This document shows, one piece after another, positions 32,927-43,109 of a DNA stretch of 64,000 bases. The stretch comes from Rhodocollybia butyracea (Eukaryota; Basidiomycota; Agaricomycetes; Agaricales; Omphalotaceae). A model generated the notes under the pieces. The model was given only the letters and a program-made list of their open reading frames with translations, was not told where the DNA came from and did no database searches. Every line of letters begins with the position of its first letter. The first letter of the stretch is position 1. The translations under genes were made by a program, and so were the position numbers. The stretch lies in contig JADNRY010000225.1 of assembly GCA_015501585.1 (NCBI GenBank), positions 1-64,000 of the forward strand, read 5' to 3'.

Positions 32927-33308
32927 TGTAGGAATTTGGATTGGAATATTTGCAAGTGCCTCCGTGTACAAGCCTGGACTGACTCATATGGACTGGAGTC
33001 ATAGTGTGTCAATATTGCATTGACTCATTTGTAGTACATAGTTACTGTGCATTGAGTCATTGACTGTGCAATGATTCTAAATGACTCATAATGACTTTAC
33101 ATGACTTGCCTGGACTTAAAGCAAGTCAATTCCCTTATGTAGTGTAGTATACAATTGTATAGTATATAAGTACCTAGTTTTATGGAATGAGACTCCATCG
33201 GGTTGTTGACCCAGGGCTTTACCCATCTCTACCCTCTGGTGTGCTTTTGTCCCCACATTTGGAGGATGAGCGTAGCTTGTATCTGAATTTTCCCCCTTTA
33301 CAACAACA
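32927..33308 (+). repeat. 5' LTR of the gag-only element
   Basis: 382 bp. TATAGTATATAAGTACC is a TATA box at about 33,157-33,173. No standard tRNA primer site (TGG..) follows the LTR; the next bases are CAACCCGATACCACCC. Confidence 0.92.
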
Positions 33309-33374
33309 CAACCCGATACCACCCTTGTAACTTGCAGCCTTTGTACAGTGTGTACATTGACTGGACCTGGAACC

Positions 33375-33785
33375 TTTGACTGTGCAGGTAGCACAATTAA
33401 AGCTGTAACTGAAGTGGATATTGTACAGGTAGTACAACCACTGCACCCGTAACTGAAGTGGAGATTGTACAGGTAGTACAACCACACCGTAACCCCGGAT
33501 TGCACAGAAAGTGTGCAACAGCATAACCGTAACCCCGGATTGCACAGAGAGTGTGCAACACACGTAACCATATTACCGTAAGGATTGTACAGGTAGTACA
33601 ACAGAGGTAATATTACCGTAAGGATTGCACAGGTAGTGCAACAGAGGTAACCGAAACCGAAACCCCCGGATTGCACAGGTAGTGCAACAGACGTAACTCA
33701 AAACCCATCCAGATTGCACAGGTAGTGCAATAGTAGCTGGACCGTAACCGTAACCCGCAACTGCACAGGTAGTGCACTGTACCGA
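33375..33785 (+). repeat. Array of about ten short hairpins in the leader of the gag-only element
   Basis: Units of the form TTGTACAGGTAGTACAACC or TTGCACAGGTAGTGCAACAG recur with irregular spacers (GTAACCGAAACC-like). The arms TTGTAC/GTACAA and TTGCAC/GTGCAA differ between units but always stay complementary, so each would fold as a stem with an AGGTA-type loop in the RNA. Confidence 0.85.
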
Positions 33786-33967
33786 AATTGTGACTCACAT
33801 TGACTCACCGAAACCGCAACTCACTTTGACTATTGCCGTGGGAAATTGGAATTCCCGGAACCGAAATTTGATCTTGTGACCGCAAACCCGCAACGTATAA
33901 GTAGCACTTGTTGTGTTCTGCACCCCAGCTGAACCCCGAAATTTGGAACCCATATTGAATTGTAATC

Positions 33968-34764
33968 ATGGCTTCTACTACACCGCTACGTTTTACACTA
34001 TTGAATGACACCAACTACGAAACATGGCAGATTCAGATGGAAGCTGCTCTTATTGAAAGGAAACTTTGGAATGCAGTTAGCATTAGCATTAACCCAAAGA
34101 AATCAGATGGATCTGATAAGACGGAAACTGAAATTATGGCAGAATATGGATCTACCAAGAGAGCTAGAGATTCTGCAGCAATGGCCGAAGCTAGGGCAAT
34201 GATGATTATGCGTGTTGATCCCAGCCAATTGTCACATATGCGAGACCGTGACCCTATGGAGATCTGGAATAATCTCAGGAATGTCCACCGTGCCCGTGGA
34301 TTTGCAACAAGTTTGGCATTGCGCCGTAAATTCCTTACAGAGAAGAAAGGAACAAGAAGCATGCAAAGTTGGATTGGTCATATCCAGACTTTGGCATTTA
34401 TTATGGAGGAATCTGGAATACATGTGAATGACCAGGATAGGATTTTGGCACTGACAATGGGATTACCCCAGAATATAGTGCTGTCATTATCAACTTTGAT
34501 TCAACCTCACCCGGAATGCTCACGTATGAGCATGTTATTACTAGATTGTTGAATGAGGAGACTAGGCAGGATTCTCTCCCACAATCTGATGTTGGAAACC
34601 CTGTATTGGAGGGTGCATCTGCTGCATTTACTGGCAGGAGACGTCCCAAATCTCAGGTTACTTGTTTTTATTGTCAGAAGAAGGGCCATTACAAATCTGA
34701 ATGTCCCGACCTTGAGAAGGAAAGCAAAGCTCACTATGCCGATGATATTGACTTTGCATGGTAG
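33968..34764 (+). CDS. gag: Gag-like protein with CCHC zinc knuckle (one frameshift)
   Basis: ATG at 33,968 opens MASTTPLRFTLLNDTNYETW, a Copia-type Gag start (LxxxNYxxW). The frame has AMMIMRVDPSQLSHM, then DPMEIWNNLRNVHRARG, the UBN2-like order. Near 34,469 one base (a C in a run of four) shifts the frame; the second half continues AVIINFDSTSPGMLTYEHV, TRLLNEETRQ and CFYCQKKGHYKSEC, a perfect C-x2-C-x4-H-x4-C knuckle, ending DDIDFAW at TAG 34,762. Gag alone would suffice for packaging if enzymes came in trans; the frameshift suggests this copy no longer makes a full protein unless it is used for frameshifting. Confidence 0.85.
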
Positions 34765-34864
34765 AATTTTTATTCTTACCAACTTATGAATCAGGGGGTG
34801 TTAAAACATACCTGATATTCTTTTGTGTGTCTATTAATTTTTATTGTTGTACACTTTGACACTT

Positions 34865-34873
34865 GAGGGGGTG
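34865..34873 (+). promoter_or_regulatory. Polypurine tract of the gag-only element
   Basis: GAGGGGGTG directly precedes the 3' LTR start TGTAGG. Confidence 0.65.
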
Positions 34874-35255
34874 TGTAGGAATTTGGATTGGAATATTTGC
34901 AAGTGCCTCCGTGTACAAACCTGGACTGACTCATATGGACTGGAGTCATAGTGTGTCAATATTGCATTGACTCATTTGTAGTACATAGTTACTGTGCATT
35001 GAGTCATTGACTGTGCAATGATTCTAAATGAATCATAATGACTTTACATGACTTGCCTGGACTTAAAGCAAGTCAATTCCCTTATGTAGTGTAGTATACA
35101 ATTGTATAGTATATAAGTACCTAGTTTTATGGAATGAGACTCCATCGGGTTGTTGACCCAGGGCTTTACCCATCTCTACCCTCTGGTGTGCTTTTGTCCC
35201 CACATTTGGAGGATGAGCGTAGCTTGTATCTGAATTTTCCCCCTTTACAACAACA
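34874..35255 (+). repeat. 3' LTR of the gag-only element
   Basis: 382 bp, TGTAGGAATTTGG to ACAACAACA, followed by target duplication AGACG. Confidence 0.92.
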
Positions 35256-35629
35256 AGACGATCAATATTATCAAGTCAGAACAAGAGCCTCAACTAGCGA
35301 CGCACTCATCACTGGAATGAGTATTAATTTTTCGCTCACTTGGTTAGACCTAGACACACGGTACTAATGAGGCGATTTTAGGCTGGGGTCCAATAGGTCA
35401 GCTCCTTATTAGATATAGCAGCGCATTTGCTGTGTTACGAGGACTATTATGCGTACTATGGCACTGCTAACGAGGGTTGCGCTCGGAGCTGGAAGGCCGC
35501 CAGGAATAAAGATAAAGAAACGGAACGAAGACCTTATCCTTTTCTATCACCCAACCAAGATCGTCCATACACAATGAATCCTGCGCGATATATCCTTAAA
35601 CCTCCACACGACAGATACCTACTCCTGAA
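35256..35629. other. Unassigned sequence right of the gag-only element
   Basis: No gene pattern. A plus frame (35,427-35,750) is open but runs antisense into the WSC fragment and has no domain. Confidence 0.4.
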
Positions 35630-36300
35630 GCGCCTACGCGATAATCTCAATAGTACTCAGCACACAATCATCCAACATATAGTTATTCAACGCCGGCTCA
35701 AATACCACATCCAACCTACCCATGAAACTGATAGAGCTGTTGATGGATAGAGCGAATGCGTTGGAGATGCCCCCAAATGCGAGGAGAAGAATGGAGGAGT
35801 TATCCTCGTTCAAACGTTCAAGTCTGAGGCGCTTGTGGAGCTCTAAGCGAAAGGCAGGGGCAGGGGCATGAATACGATGTAAAGGTATGATAGGTAGGAC
35901 GAACGAATGAGGATTACGATGAGGGAGAACGAAAAACGAAGGGGGAAGAAACGAAGAGAGGAAACACAACGTACCATGGTACATAATGTTTGAAATTTGA
36001 ATACCATGCGCGGGTATGAGGCGACAAAGTTCGGGCTTTCTCCTGGGGCACTAGATACCATGAGCTGGCCAGGGTTTTAAAGCGAATGAGGGAGGAAGAC
36101 AGAGTTTTTGAGAGCAAGTATGTTGGCCAGTGGGAGCAACATAGCGAGCAAGCCTATACATAAAAAACATATCAGCATCCACGGTTAAACGTTAAGGCGC
36201 CAAATGTTCATCAAACTTGAGCTACACTCATGGAGAGGATCACCCACGAAAAACTTGGTACCATCTCCACCAACACAACCTCCAATCATTTGCAACCTCA
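35630..36300 (-). pseudogene. WSC-gene copy beta, C-terminal fragment
   Basis: The minus strand reads ELHKRLRLERLNEDNS, then LLLAFGGISNAFALSINSS and GRLDVVFEPALNN, the best preserved version of the tail found in the other copies (about 46,130-46,310 and 40,430-40,560). Upstream exons give SAPGESPNFVASYPRMVF after an intron. Homology fades near 36,300, before the WSC domain itself, so this copy is truncated at its 5' side. Confidence 0.55.
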
Positions 36301-37043
36301 ATATTGTCCTTGGGCTACCGACAGGGGACTACGCCTCAAATGGGAATACGCCTTTTGCTATCTGCGCTTCATTCTATTTTCAAAGAGCCATTGCCGCTTA
36401 TCCTTTACCAACTTTCTGCTCGACCTACTCTTGAGTTGTTACTAGCATGCTAACATCACTACCCGATAGATATAGCACGCCGATCATGGTACTTGATGGC
36501 GATCCTCAGGTTGTTGGCAATATTCAATATTGGGTATGACACAGCCCAAATTCAAGGCTGAAACTTTGTTTCTACAGATGCAACAATCCCGGACCTTTGC
36601 TGCAAGGCACAATCAACGTTGCCTCCTTGTCCCATTTTATGAGGTACCTCTTACCGATGCGGCAAACATGGTGATTATCAGATGAGGCACAAAGCTACAG
36701 CACACGCTGTCTCTGATGCTACATTGCACATACACAAGCGCTCATCACTTGTTCTGTTGTTTTGCCCACCGTCTGGAGTAGAGGATATATCTATTGATTT
36801 ATTACTTTACGATATCTTGATATGATATGAGTCTTATGAGAGCTACGAACGATCTATCGTTAAGCTGTGCGGCTGGACTGGACTGGTTATAAAAACCACC
36901 AACAAAACTTGAAGCAATCCAGTGTATCAGGTACTAGCACCCTTGGTTTCAGTCGTACCTGTTAATAACCTCTTAAAAGCTCTGGCCTGCACTCGCCTTT
37001 AGTCATCCAGGCTTCCTCATTCTCAACCGAGCTTCTTCGTGAA
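36301..37043. other. Upstream region of DUF6536 copy 3
   Basis: No gene. It holds the shared upstream block at 36,811 and a TTATAAAAA box at 36,887, about 155 bases before the start codon. Confidence 0.55.
36811..36831 (+). promoter_or_regulatory. Shared upstream block GATATCTTGATATGATATGAG
   Basis: The 20-base core (GATATCTTGATATGATAT plus SAG) recurs at the same place upstream of copies 4 (42,903) and 5 (49,305), with three overlapping GATAT/ATATC motifs. It is followed by a TATA-like box in copy 3. It may be a conserved promoter element or merely a duplicated flank. Confidence 0.5.
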
Positions 37044-39624
37044 ATGACGACTGATAACACCCGGTATGTTCTTGATTTTGCCTGTCCATCACCATGACGG
37101 CTGATGAAACTACAGCTTTGTGCATAATATGTTGCCACGAAATAATCTGTACACATTTCTTGCTTCGGATGATAACTTGGAAGATAATTTCGAGTCCGAG
37201 TCATTGACAGAGCCCGAAATAAGCATAAGCTCATGGGATAAGCAGCAGCTAGATACACATTCCAAATCTCAGCTTAGAACGCGACCGAAATTTGCAGGTC
37301 TTCAGCAGTGGTTGAAATCAAAAACCAACAAACTCCGTTCTCGCCTGCCAGCAGGTTGGCATTTTGGAGCCTGGGTAGCAACGTTCGAGGCTGGTATTGT
37401 TCTGCTGATAAATCTCATTATACTGCTAGTTTGTGCTGTCAAGACTGGTGGCAGCGTTGGGGTAGCCCCAGTATTCGAAGGAGATTGCGACACTGTAAAC
37501 CACGCTACCTTGGGTATACATCTTGTTATCAATATCCTCAGTACTCTGCTGCTCAGTGCTAGCAACTATGTAATGCAGAGCATTTCCGCTCCTACTCGAA
37601 CCGAAGTCGATCGAGCCCATGAGAAAGGGTTTTGGCTTGACATTGGCTTGCAGAGCATGCACAACCTTGGGCATACAGGGAGCTGGAAGCGGTTGCTATG
37701 GACGTTACTCTCTGTCTCTTCTATTCCCCTACATCTCTTGTAAGTGAATTTGCTTTTATCAGTGTTCACATGTACTTAATACTTATTTACATGCTAGTTA
37801 CAACTCTTCCTTCTTTTCCACCACAGGTGTGAATGACTACAGTTACTATCTAGCCCAAGGGCCAGAAATGCAGGAGTTGCCCCAGAATATTGGGACATTC
37901 AACTGGGAGTGCGCAAATGAGACCCTTTCCAGTGCTTGTTCAAGTGTAGATGCTTCAGAACTCTCCAAGTGGAATAACCTCATGCCATCTAATTGCGTCA
38001 AAACTTATGCTTGTTCAGGTCCAGATATCGAACCTTCCAATTGGGAGTTTTTGAATCCATCTGATTGCCTCCAAGCTTATGCAGTGGATTTTCTCTCGGA
38101 CCGTCGTGATATAGTGGTAGTGATTGGAGACTACGTCTCTAATAACACTTTTCTGAACCTGGCCAATTCTTCATCTGGGAAAATGAGCAGCGAAGTGGCT
38201 CCGGGAGCCACTCCATTTGACTGGATCTGCGATGTGACTTTTGGTTCCCAGTTGGATTTGAATAGTAATACCTATCCTAACTCTGTTCTATTACTACCTA
38301 CTGATTACCCAGACTGTCTGCAGACTGTTCCATCGACTGGAAAGGAATCAATCCCGCCAATTGGACAATTCCAGTGGAATTTTATCCAGTATTGACTATG
38401 GCCGAGGAGTTGGGTTCGCTACCAATACCGCTAATATTCGAGGTATTGAAGGTTCAGTATTGCCTCAGCGAAACGACTACTCCCAGGTGTCAGCTGCAAT
38501 TCAACCTCCCGCTTCTTGCCATTGTCATTGCCTTCAACATCGTGAAAGTAACATGTATGGCAATGGTGGCCACCCGAATGCGTGATAATCCTCTGGTAAC
38601 CCTGGGGGATGCGATAGCATCTTTCACCAACAATCCTGAGCCACTGACACAGGAAATGTGTTTGGCGTCTCAAAGTTACCTTGAGGGTCTTGATAAAAAT
38701 GAAGACACGACATCTCTGTTGATTGGGTATCAACCTCAAAAAATTAGATGGATGACTACGGCTAACCGGCGGCATTGGATCATGATTGGTTCCCTGTGAG
38801 TAGTCGAGTGGCTCGCGTAGCAGATCATCAATTTAAAGTCAAATAGCTTCGTTCTTGCTCTTACCATCATCCTGGGCCTTCTAGGTTTCGCTATACATCA
38901 ACTGAGTGATATTTACGACCTAAGCGGATTCTCATCCCTCTGGCAGCTTGGCATTGGCAAAGCGTCATCTGACAACATTATTGTTGGGTGGGGCGTACCA
39001 ACACAGGGATATGGGGCTATAGTAGCATCTGTGCTACTAGCAAATCTTCCACAACTCATTTTTTCCATGATATACCTTGTTTTTAACAGCCTTTGCACTA
39101 AATTATTCCTGGCCCTCGAATGGTCCTCATATGCCCATTCTCGAAAACCCCTCCGTGTCTCTGACCCTCATGGAGACCAGCGGTCCACATACTTCCTCAA
39201 TATACCATTCCGCTTTGGTGTCCCATTAATGGTTTACTCAGCCCTACTACACTGGCTTCTGTCACAGAGCATCTTTGTTGTTGCAGTCACTTTCTGGGAT
39301 GGCGATGTTGTTGATACATTTAATAGTATCACCAGCTGCGGCTATTCGCCAGTGGCAATGATCCTGACAACAATCGTTGGAGCATCCCTTATCCTCAGCT
39401 CCCTTGCTGTAGGGTATTTCAAACACCTTCAATGTGATATGCCCCTAGCAGGGAGTTGTAGCAAAGCTATTGCTGCGGCTTGCCATCCACCAGCGGATGG
39501 TTCGGACCCACTCAAGCCTATGAAGTGGGGTGTAGTTGCCAGACTTCCAGATAGTGCTATTGAGCATATAAGTTTCTCAAGTGGGGAGGTTTCGGCGCCA
39601 GTACCGGGGTGCTATTATGAATGA
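37044..39624 (+). CDS. DUF6536-family membrane protein, copy 3 (only complete copy)
   Basis: Exons 37,044-37,063, 37,116-37,739, 37,798-38,264, 38,324-38,795 and 38,847-39,624 join to 2,361 bases, exactly 786 codons plus TGA; all introns are GT..AG and 49-59 bases. Exon 1 is a 20-base mini-exon (MTTDNTR). Residues about 88-215 are the DUF6536 domain: GWHFGAWVATFEAGIVLLIN (helix 1), FEGDCDTV, helix 2 around LVINILSTLLLSASNYVMQS, the motif SAPTRTEVDRAHEKGFWLDI, and helix 3 SVSSIPLHLLYNS. A Cys-rich, N-glycosylation-rich outer loop follows (about 217-425), with C..SACSS, SNWEFLNPSDCLQAY. Four or five further helices fill the C-terminal half. Location is presumably a membrane; function is unknown in this family. 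A 59-base intron at 38,265 is inferred; without it the frame breaks. Confidence 0.9.
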
Positions 39625-40424
39625 CATTGTGATTTCCATGCCGGTCCGTATGGAGAATGAGGAGTTCCGAATACTGAATAACTAGTGCCGAAACTTTTGT
39701 TTTTTTCTTTGTCTTATTATTCTTACTCTTGGTATCATACATGTTTATGTACTTCTTACACTATCAAACTCCAGCTGCAACTTGCTAGTACACGTCACAG
39801 GAGTAGGTCCACGACTCATGTATCTGTCACCCATACTAGGCAAGTTTGCTCTTATTTTTAAGGGGAGTTCTGCTTGAGCTTTCGGAGTTTAGAGTTTCTC
39901 TAAGGATGGGCTAAGTAGTATCTACCATATCACCAGACAGCATTAAATATGGCAAGGATTAACAATAAGCACATTATTTATCGTGTATGTGGGGTCGTGG
40001 CCCACATCTGAATCTACGCACCAACCAATCGATACATTGAATCAACGTTAGACTGGTCGGCGAGTGACTCGAGTCGTCCTGTACCTACTCATAGAAATCC
40101 TAAGAGCAAGTCAAAAAATCAACCAAGTCGGAGAAGAAAGACCCTGAAAAGCAATGCAATCATCGCTGGAGCTTCCACATAGCACAGGGTGGTGCATACA
40201 TGGCGCATGCCTTCGGCTAGACCCCACGGTAACGCGGTACTTAACAGTAAACATCTGACCCTTCTCCCTTCGCTTGCCTTTGAGTGCCGAGCGGTAACTT
40301 TCAATAATGTACATGCTCTCGGAGAGATGCGCAGGCCATACTGCACCGATTCTTGCTATCCAATAAGAAAGCCTCCTCTCGGCCATTACACAGTACTAGT
40401 GGGTATCAGTAGAACACTGGATCG
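39625..40424. other. 3' flank between DUF6536 copy 3 and WSC copy gamma
   Basis: No confirmed gene. The part 40,100-40,390 is duplicated at about 56,395-56,670 (shared runs AGTCGGA..AGAAAGACCC, CTTCGGCTAGACCC, GGTAACGCGGTACTT, ATTCTTGCTATCCAAT). Both copies keep a minus-strand frame with SYWIAR and VKYRVTVGSSRR, so a small exon is possible but unproven. Confidence 0.4.
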
Positions 40425-41560
40425 AATACCATGGCCAGCCTGCCATTGGCATTGATTGAGTTGGGAGATAGAGCGAATGCGTTAGATGTGCCTGCGAAAG
40501 CGAGGAGGGAAGGAGTTAACCTTGCCAAAGTCTGAGGTGCTTCCAGAGTTCTGGGCGAAAGACAGGGGTATGAGATAAAGGTATGATAGGCAGGAGGAAG
40601 GAATGATTAATAATGGTTAGGAGAAGATCCCGGGAGAAGGGGAGAAAAAAGTAGAAGAGAGGAAACGCCACGTACCAGGGTACAGAATGTTTGAATACCA
40701 GGGAACGCGGGGTCCGAGGCGCCAAAGATTGAGCTTTCTCCTGGACTTGAGCGCTGAGCGCTGAACGCTGTATACCATAAGCTGTCCAGGCTTCAAAAGC
40801 GAAGTTAGGCGTTAGAAATTGAATGCTCGTCAAGCTTTAGCTCACTCACCGAGATGATGGCCCACGTAACATTCAGCACCATCTCCACCAACGCGATCTT
40901 CAACTCCATCTCACCCGACGATCCATCCTGCGGTGGGTCGTTCAACTTGGCTACCAACGTAAATTGGCAGTATCAGTCAAAGCACACGTCGCAGGTGGGA
41001 AAGAACTGGAGTTCGAAGCAAAGTTGTACAAAGCAAGTCGATTGGGTGCACCGCAGCACTAGTACTCGTCGTGAACGGAAATTCAGACGGTTGTGTATTC
41101 ATTGTCAGAGACGTGGATGCCCAGAGTATTTCCGCACCCTGTGAAAATTGGTAAAAGGAAGGAAATTAAGAGCGGGAGGGAGGGACGCACAGCATTCTTG
41201 CCCATTTTCGAGACCGGCAACGATAAATCCTTCGGTTTGGCATGCCGCTTTCGGCGGTTACCCCTGCTGGGATATCGATAGCTTCAGTGAGAATGCGTTC
41301 ATCCACGCTATCACTGAAAACGGGATGGTATCATGTCAGTTTATTACACGCTACTGCGAAAGCAAACCGCACGCACGTAAAACTTCCTGCAAAAGACTAC
41401 TGCCCGACGTCTTGACCAAGCACCGGTGCAACCTCTCCGAATTGGGGTATATAATTGCAGCATCTCGTTATTTTAGAATAGCATGTGGATGGCGGATAGC
41501 AGCGTATGTATCCAGAGTGGAAGAAGGCCAATCATAATGCAACGAAGTACGAGGTCCTCA
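40425..41560 (-). pseudogene. WSC-domain protein, copy gamma
   Basis: From about 41,400 the minus strand has QDVGQ..-like sequence, then after an intron ending TTTTCAG the exon SDSVDERILTEAIDIPAG (41,270-41,325). A further frame gives a WSC middle part and an SSGEMELKIALVEMVLNVTW segment (about 40,870-40,930), then the tail ELWKHLRL near 40,540. This exon is the clearest WSC start among the copies (GCFTDS..R.L..A). Frame changes and stops, including one in the leader near 41,460, indicate decay. It faces DUF6536 copy 3 tail to tail. Confidence 0.6.
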
Positions 41561-42902
41561 GGAAAGTTGATATTTGTGCGCGTGACAAACCCCGGCGCTT
41601 ATTTTGATCAATTTGATCTTATCAGATCTTATCTTTGAACCCGTTATCACCGAAACGACAGCGAGTCAAGCCAGGTCAAGCCCGAGTCCATATTTCTTTT
41701 CTTTTCCAAATATAATTAGGACTTTCATAGATGGTCAACGCTTGGGCCACAAGAAATCTAGTGTTCGAACACCTTGTGCTTGATTACACACTCTCGTGAC
41801 CATCTACGCTTAGTCCTCACCCGAACGTTAAGTGTCAGATCTTTGTTTGATGGGGAAATCTCCGACTTCTGTCGTCACTGATGTGTTGAAGCTGACCTCT
41901 GTGGCCCATTAAAAACAGTGGTTCCCTTGCTACACTCTAAATTCAGCTCTTTACTCAGCTCCATATGCCACAAACAAGGCCACAAAAGCGAAACACATAA
42001 GTATTTGGAGGTCTATATCTAACTAGTCAAGACTCAAGATATACTTGATCAGAACGGCAGTACCTGCATCACAGATTTTTGCGAGAAAAACGCACCAAAC
42101 ACTCAAACGCAGGTGTCTGTCTTGATGTAATCTCCGAAACAACGCCAACTGTTGCTAGACAACTCTAGAGCTTGGAGGATATCGACGTTGCCACTTTTAA
42201 AAATCATTAGTTGAACCGCTGCGGGCTCAAGATCTTCATATTTTGACTCAGATAGCACCATCAAAACTCTACGAGTCTCGCAAGCCAGAATTTACGAGAA
42301 CAAATCGGTCAAGCATGGTAGCCCAGGAGGTGATAGCGGAGCATGAAGTGGTGGTGGGAGTGATCAAGGTGAAGATGCAGGCAGCGAGGAAAAGGTAGCA
42401 TGAAGCTGTCATGAAGAAACTCGGTGCATAACAGAACGGCCTGGGGAATAAAGATTAGAAGCGCCAAGGGGCGAGCAAACGCATGTGGAGGAGGAGGAAT
42501 TTACTGCACAGCATAATCAAAGTGTTGAGCGCTGAGGAAACATGCGGTCGTGATATGCGCATGCTATACTAGGATAGATGAATTATGTGCCTAACGCGTG
42601 GGCCCAAGTGGGCCGCGGCAACTTCGACGAGTAAGAACATGCAGTCTTGATCGATGTTGTAGAATACTTACATTGCCTTATCGCCGAATACACAAGGTTT
42701 CCTTTCATCTTCGGTCCCGTAGGTATTTTGTCCTATCCATAGGACATTTTCAGTGCCGAGTAATGGCTTTCTTGCTCTCAGGATGTGCTACTAGAGTCGA
42801 GCTGTCATTGTTTGACAGTTATTGATCTCACCCAACTTGTTTCAGCCTGAGTTCCAACATAATCTTCACTTGATTCACTGGTCTGGTGATTGATTGCTCC
42901 GT
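41561..42902. other. Region between WSC copy gamma and DUF6536 copy 4
   Basis: No confirmed gene. 42,060-42,420 is duplicated at 48,080-48,420 (GATTTTTGCGAGA, GCCAAACACTCAAAC, AGGTGTCTG, GGTAGCCCAGGAGG). In both, a plus frame reads MVAQE(A/V)I.E.EVV..(M/I)VKV..QAARK, possibly the end of a lost exon. The flank nearest the WSC gene matches 47.3-47.5 and 6.13-6.31 kb. Confidence 0.4.
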
Positions 42903-42922
42903 GATATCTTGATATGATATGA
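42903..42922 (+). promoter_or_regulatory. Shared upstream block, copy 4
   Basis: GATATCTTGATATGATATGA, as at 36,811 and 49,305; about 210 bases before the start exon. Confidence 0.5.
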
Positions 42923-43109
42923 GAGCTACAGATGATCAATTGAATGGTGCAGCTGGTTACAACTTGAAACGAAGAGTAAAACCAGGGACAATTCGGTAGT
43001 AAGTACCTTTGCTTTCAGTTCTAGTACCAATTGATCCCCTCTTTGAGTCTCTGGCCTGCGCTTACCTTCAACACTCATTCCCCCCTTTCTAGACCCAACC
43101 TCTTGGTCA

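Larger units (their letters stand above)
32927..35255 (+). mobile_element. Gag-only LTR retrotransposon (TR-GAG type), 2,329 bp, target duplication AGACG
   Basis: Two 382-bp LTRs (TGTAGGAATTTGG..ACAACAACA) enclose a single gag-like frame and nothing of pol. AGACG is duplicated at 32,922-32,926 and 35,256-35,260. The LTRs are nearly identical by eye (a few differences such as CAAGCC/CAAACC and AATGACTC/AATGAATC), so insertion is recent. A purine tract GAGGGGGTG precedes the 3' LTR. Such terminal-repeat elements with a gag domain depend on another element's enzymes. Confidence 0.93.

Noticed and set aside
33375..33785. Regular short repeats resembling a CRISPR array
   Set aside because: Units are hairpins with variable arms and irregular spacers of similar sequence, inside an LTR element of a eukaryote; not CRISPR.
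35427..35750. 107-codon plus frame
   Set aside because: Overlaps the WSC fragment in antisense and has no domain.
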